Positions 6,384 through 7,377 of a stretch of 7,377 nucleotides of DNA are shown piece after piece. The DNA is from Methylovulum sp. (GTDB lineage Bacteria; Pseudomonadota; Gammaproteobacteria; Methylococcales; Methylomonadaceae): positions 1 through 7,377 of the forward strand of contig JACXTQ010000198.1 of NCBI GenBank assembly GCA_016919605.1, in the 5' to 3' direction. Position 1 is the first letter of the stretch. Every line of letters starts with the position of its first letter. The notes beneath the pieces are model-generated. The model had not been told where the DNA came from. It worked only from the letters and a program-made list of their open reading frames with translations, and ran no database searches. Position numbers and translations under genes: made by a program.

Positions 6384-6398
6384 AAAGAGCGGCTCTTT
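6384..6398 (+). terminator. Possible weak terminator after the broken kinase
   Basis: AAAGAG (6384-6389) and CTCTTT (6393-6398) form a 6-bp stem with loop CGG, 65 bases after the last stop of the CheB-CheR/kinase transcript. There is only a short T stretch within the stem and no real T-run after it, so this is a weak candidate. Confidence 0.25.
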
Positions 6399-6663
6399 AA
6401 GTTGGAAAGTGAGTTGTTATCATCAAACTATTCATATTTTGAAGGTCTGGTTAGACAGTTTTTAACGTCAGCTTTCGGAAGGCTTCAGAGGCGGGTTTTG
6501 GCCGGAAATGCCATTTCAACTTTCAAGCTTTTTTATGGCTCTGACGGTCCGCTAAGACACCATGGACTAAACCGCTCGCGCGCTAGGGGTGCTCTGTTTA
6601 GCGTATGTGTATAAAAGGCCCTCACTGACCAGGGTAAGTGAGTTGCTGTTAAGCCGTTGATAA

Positions 6664-6691
6664 TTGACAGATGATAACTGTTTCCTATGTT
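6664..6691 (+). promoter_or_regulatory. Likely promoter of the recombinase gene
   Basis: A perfect -35 box TTGACA (6664-6669) lies 16 bases before TATGTT (6686-6691, 4 of 6 consensus bases). The transcript would start near 6698, about 38 bases before the ATG. The repeated word TGATAA (6658-6663 and 6672-6677) brackets the -35 box, and the spacer holds GATAACTGT (6673-6681), the word shared with the left edge of the window. Confidence 0.5.
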
Positions 6692-6735
6692 TAGAAATGA
6701 GGCAATCCGCCTTGTTTCAAACTAGGAGAAGTATC

Positions 6736-7377
6736 ATGTCATCATCCAAAAAACCTATCAGCCCCTTACGCCAACGCATGCTTGAAGACATGCGGATGCG
6801 AAAGCTCAGCGACGGCACGCAACGGGGTTATATCCGGGCCGTTAAACGCTTGGCTGGGTATCTTGGCCGTTCGCCGGACACAGCCAGCATTGAAGACCTT
6901 CGGCGTTTCCAACTGCACCTGGTCGACCAAGGGGTGTCCCCAATTACCTTGAATGCGACCATTACAGGATTGAAGTTCCTTTTTGATATCACGCTGGGCC
7001 ACCCTGAATTGATGGTCAAGATGCAACCCGTATATGTCCCCCGCACCTTGCCGGTGGTACTAAGTTGTGAGGAAGTGTCGCGCCTGATCCTGGCGGCACC
7101 GGGCCTGAAGTACCAGACGGCCTTGTCGATTGCTTATGCCGCCGGTCTACGTGCCAGTGAGGTCGTCAGACTCAAGGTCAGCGACATTGACAGCGAGCGC
7201 ATGCTCCTGCGCGTTGAACGCGGGAAAGGCCAGAAAGACCGCCATGCGCTGTTGCCACCACTTCTGCTTGGGCGTCTTCGGGTGTGGTGGCGGGTCGCCC
7301 GTAGCCAAGGCAAGATGCCCGCTGGCGGCTGGCTGTTCCCCAGTTACAGCCCAATTGATCCGATCACCACCCGCCAA
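6736..7377 (+). CDS. Tyrosine recombinase of the IS91-associated type (partial, runs off window)
   Basis: The first 214 codons are present and the frame is still open at the window edge. A strong ribosome site AGGAG (6724-6728) lies 7 bases before the ATG. Residues about 8-95 form the helical core-binding domain (MLEDMRMRKLSDGTQRGYIR, then DLRRFQLHLVDQGVSP and LNATITGLKFLF). The catalytic domain starts near 105 and shows the first active-site Arg139 in AYAAGLRASEV and the hairpin lysine Lys164 in RGKGQKDRH. The HxxR box and the tyrosine would lie beyond the edge. Recombinases with this wording (PRTLPVVLS, DIDSERMLLRVE, GGWLFP) are typically found directly upstream of IS91-family rolling-circle transposases, so such a transposase is expected just to the right; that is family knowledge, not seen here. 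The gene is clearly richer in G+C than its neighbours, as expected for a mobile element. Confidence 0.88.
   Translation, partial: MSSSKKPISPLRQRMLEDMRMRKLSDGTQRGYIRAVKRLAGYLGRSPDTASIEDLRRFQLHLVDQGVSPITLNATITGLKFLFDITLGHPELMVKMQPVYVPRTLPVVLSCEEVSRLILAAPGLKYQTALSIAYAAGLRASEVVRLKVSDIDSERMLLRVERGKGQKDRHALLPPLLLGRLRVWWRVARSQGKMPAGGWLFPSYSPIDPITTRQ

Larger units (their letters stand above)
6319..6735. other. Non-coding spacer between the broken kinase and the recombinase gene
   Basis: I recognise no gene in this stretch. A 96-codon open frame at 6324-6614 has no ribosome site and no family features. The stretch contains a hairpin at 6384-6398, a 6-bp inverted repeat CTCACT (6621-6626)/AGTGAG (6637-6642), another CTAAAC (6567-6572)/GTTTAG (6596-6601), the word AACGTCAGCTTTCGG (6464-6478) shared with the left flank, and the promoter of the recombinase. 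One end of the IS91-type element probably lies here, but I cannot place it. Confidence 0.5.

Noticed and set aside
6567..6601. CTAAAC/GTTTAG inverted repeat as an integron attC site
   Set aside because: The ends do not fit the RYYYAAC and GTTRRRY core sites, the element is only 35 bases long, and the recombinase is of the IS91-associated type, not an integron integrase.
6324..6614. Open frame of 96 codons between the broken kinase and the recombinase
   Set aside because: No ribosome-binding site, no recognisable domain and uneven amino-acid use; it lies in DNA full of short inverted repeats. I keep it as non-coding.
7147..7377. Minus-strand frame at the right edge
   Set aside because: It lies opposite the clear recombinase coding sequence with its catalytic motifs.

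Overview
This window carries accessory signalling and mobile-element DNA from a proteobacterium, most likely a gammaproteobacterium. That placement rests on the style of the proteins: the PAS modules that begin with a 'HELQVHQIELEM' segment, the CheB-CheR-PAS fusion and the ParE/Phd-type toxin-antitoxin pair. It is an inference and no species can be named. Base composition is moderate over most of the window, very AT-rich at about 140-290, and visibly more G+C-rich in the recombinase gene at the right edge.

Layout: (1) 1-292 is non-coding DNA with several inverted repeats. (2) 293-855, minus strand, is a compact toxin-antitoxin operon: a Phd/YefM-like antitoxin overlaps a ParE/RelE-like toxin by 13 bp, and a near-perfect 20-bp palindrome sits just upstream of the antitoxin start. 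(3) 856-1126 is a spacer with three copies of a 9-base word. (4) 1127-2503, minus strand, is an intact PAS sensor histidine kinase without a receiver. (5) 2504-2783 is a divergent promoter region. (6) 2784-5309, plus strand, is an intact 841-residue CheB-CheR-PAS fusion. (7) 5306-6318, plus strand, starts with an ATGA overlap on the CheB-CheR gene. It was a PAS hybrid histidine kinase but is now broken by a frameshift in the PAS domain and by an internal deletion that removed the ATPase domain and the first half of the receiver. (8) 6319-6735 is non-coding, with a possible terminator and a good promoter for the next gene. (9) From 6736 to the window edge is the first 214 codons of a tyrosine recombinase of the kind that accompanies IS91-family transposases.

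How it fits together: the divergent kinase and the broken hybrid kinase share a closely related N-terminal coiled-coil/PAS module, and the CheB-CheR protein ends in its own long coiled coil plus PAS. Originally this was probably one signalling unit with two kinases around a methylesterase/methyltransferase fusion. The present copy keeps one complete kinase and the fusion, but the hybrid kinase/receiver arm cannot work as encoded. No chemoreceptor, CheA or CheW gene is visible. The toxin-antitoxin operon on one side, the IS91-type recombinase on the other, and short words shared by the two outer flanks suggest that the region has been acquired or rearranged by mobile elements.
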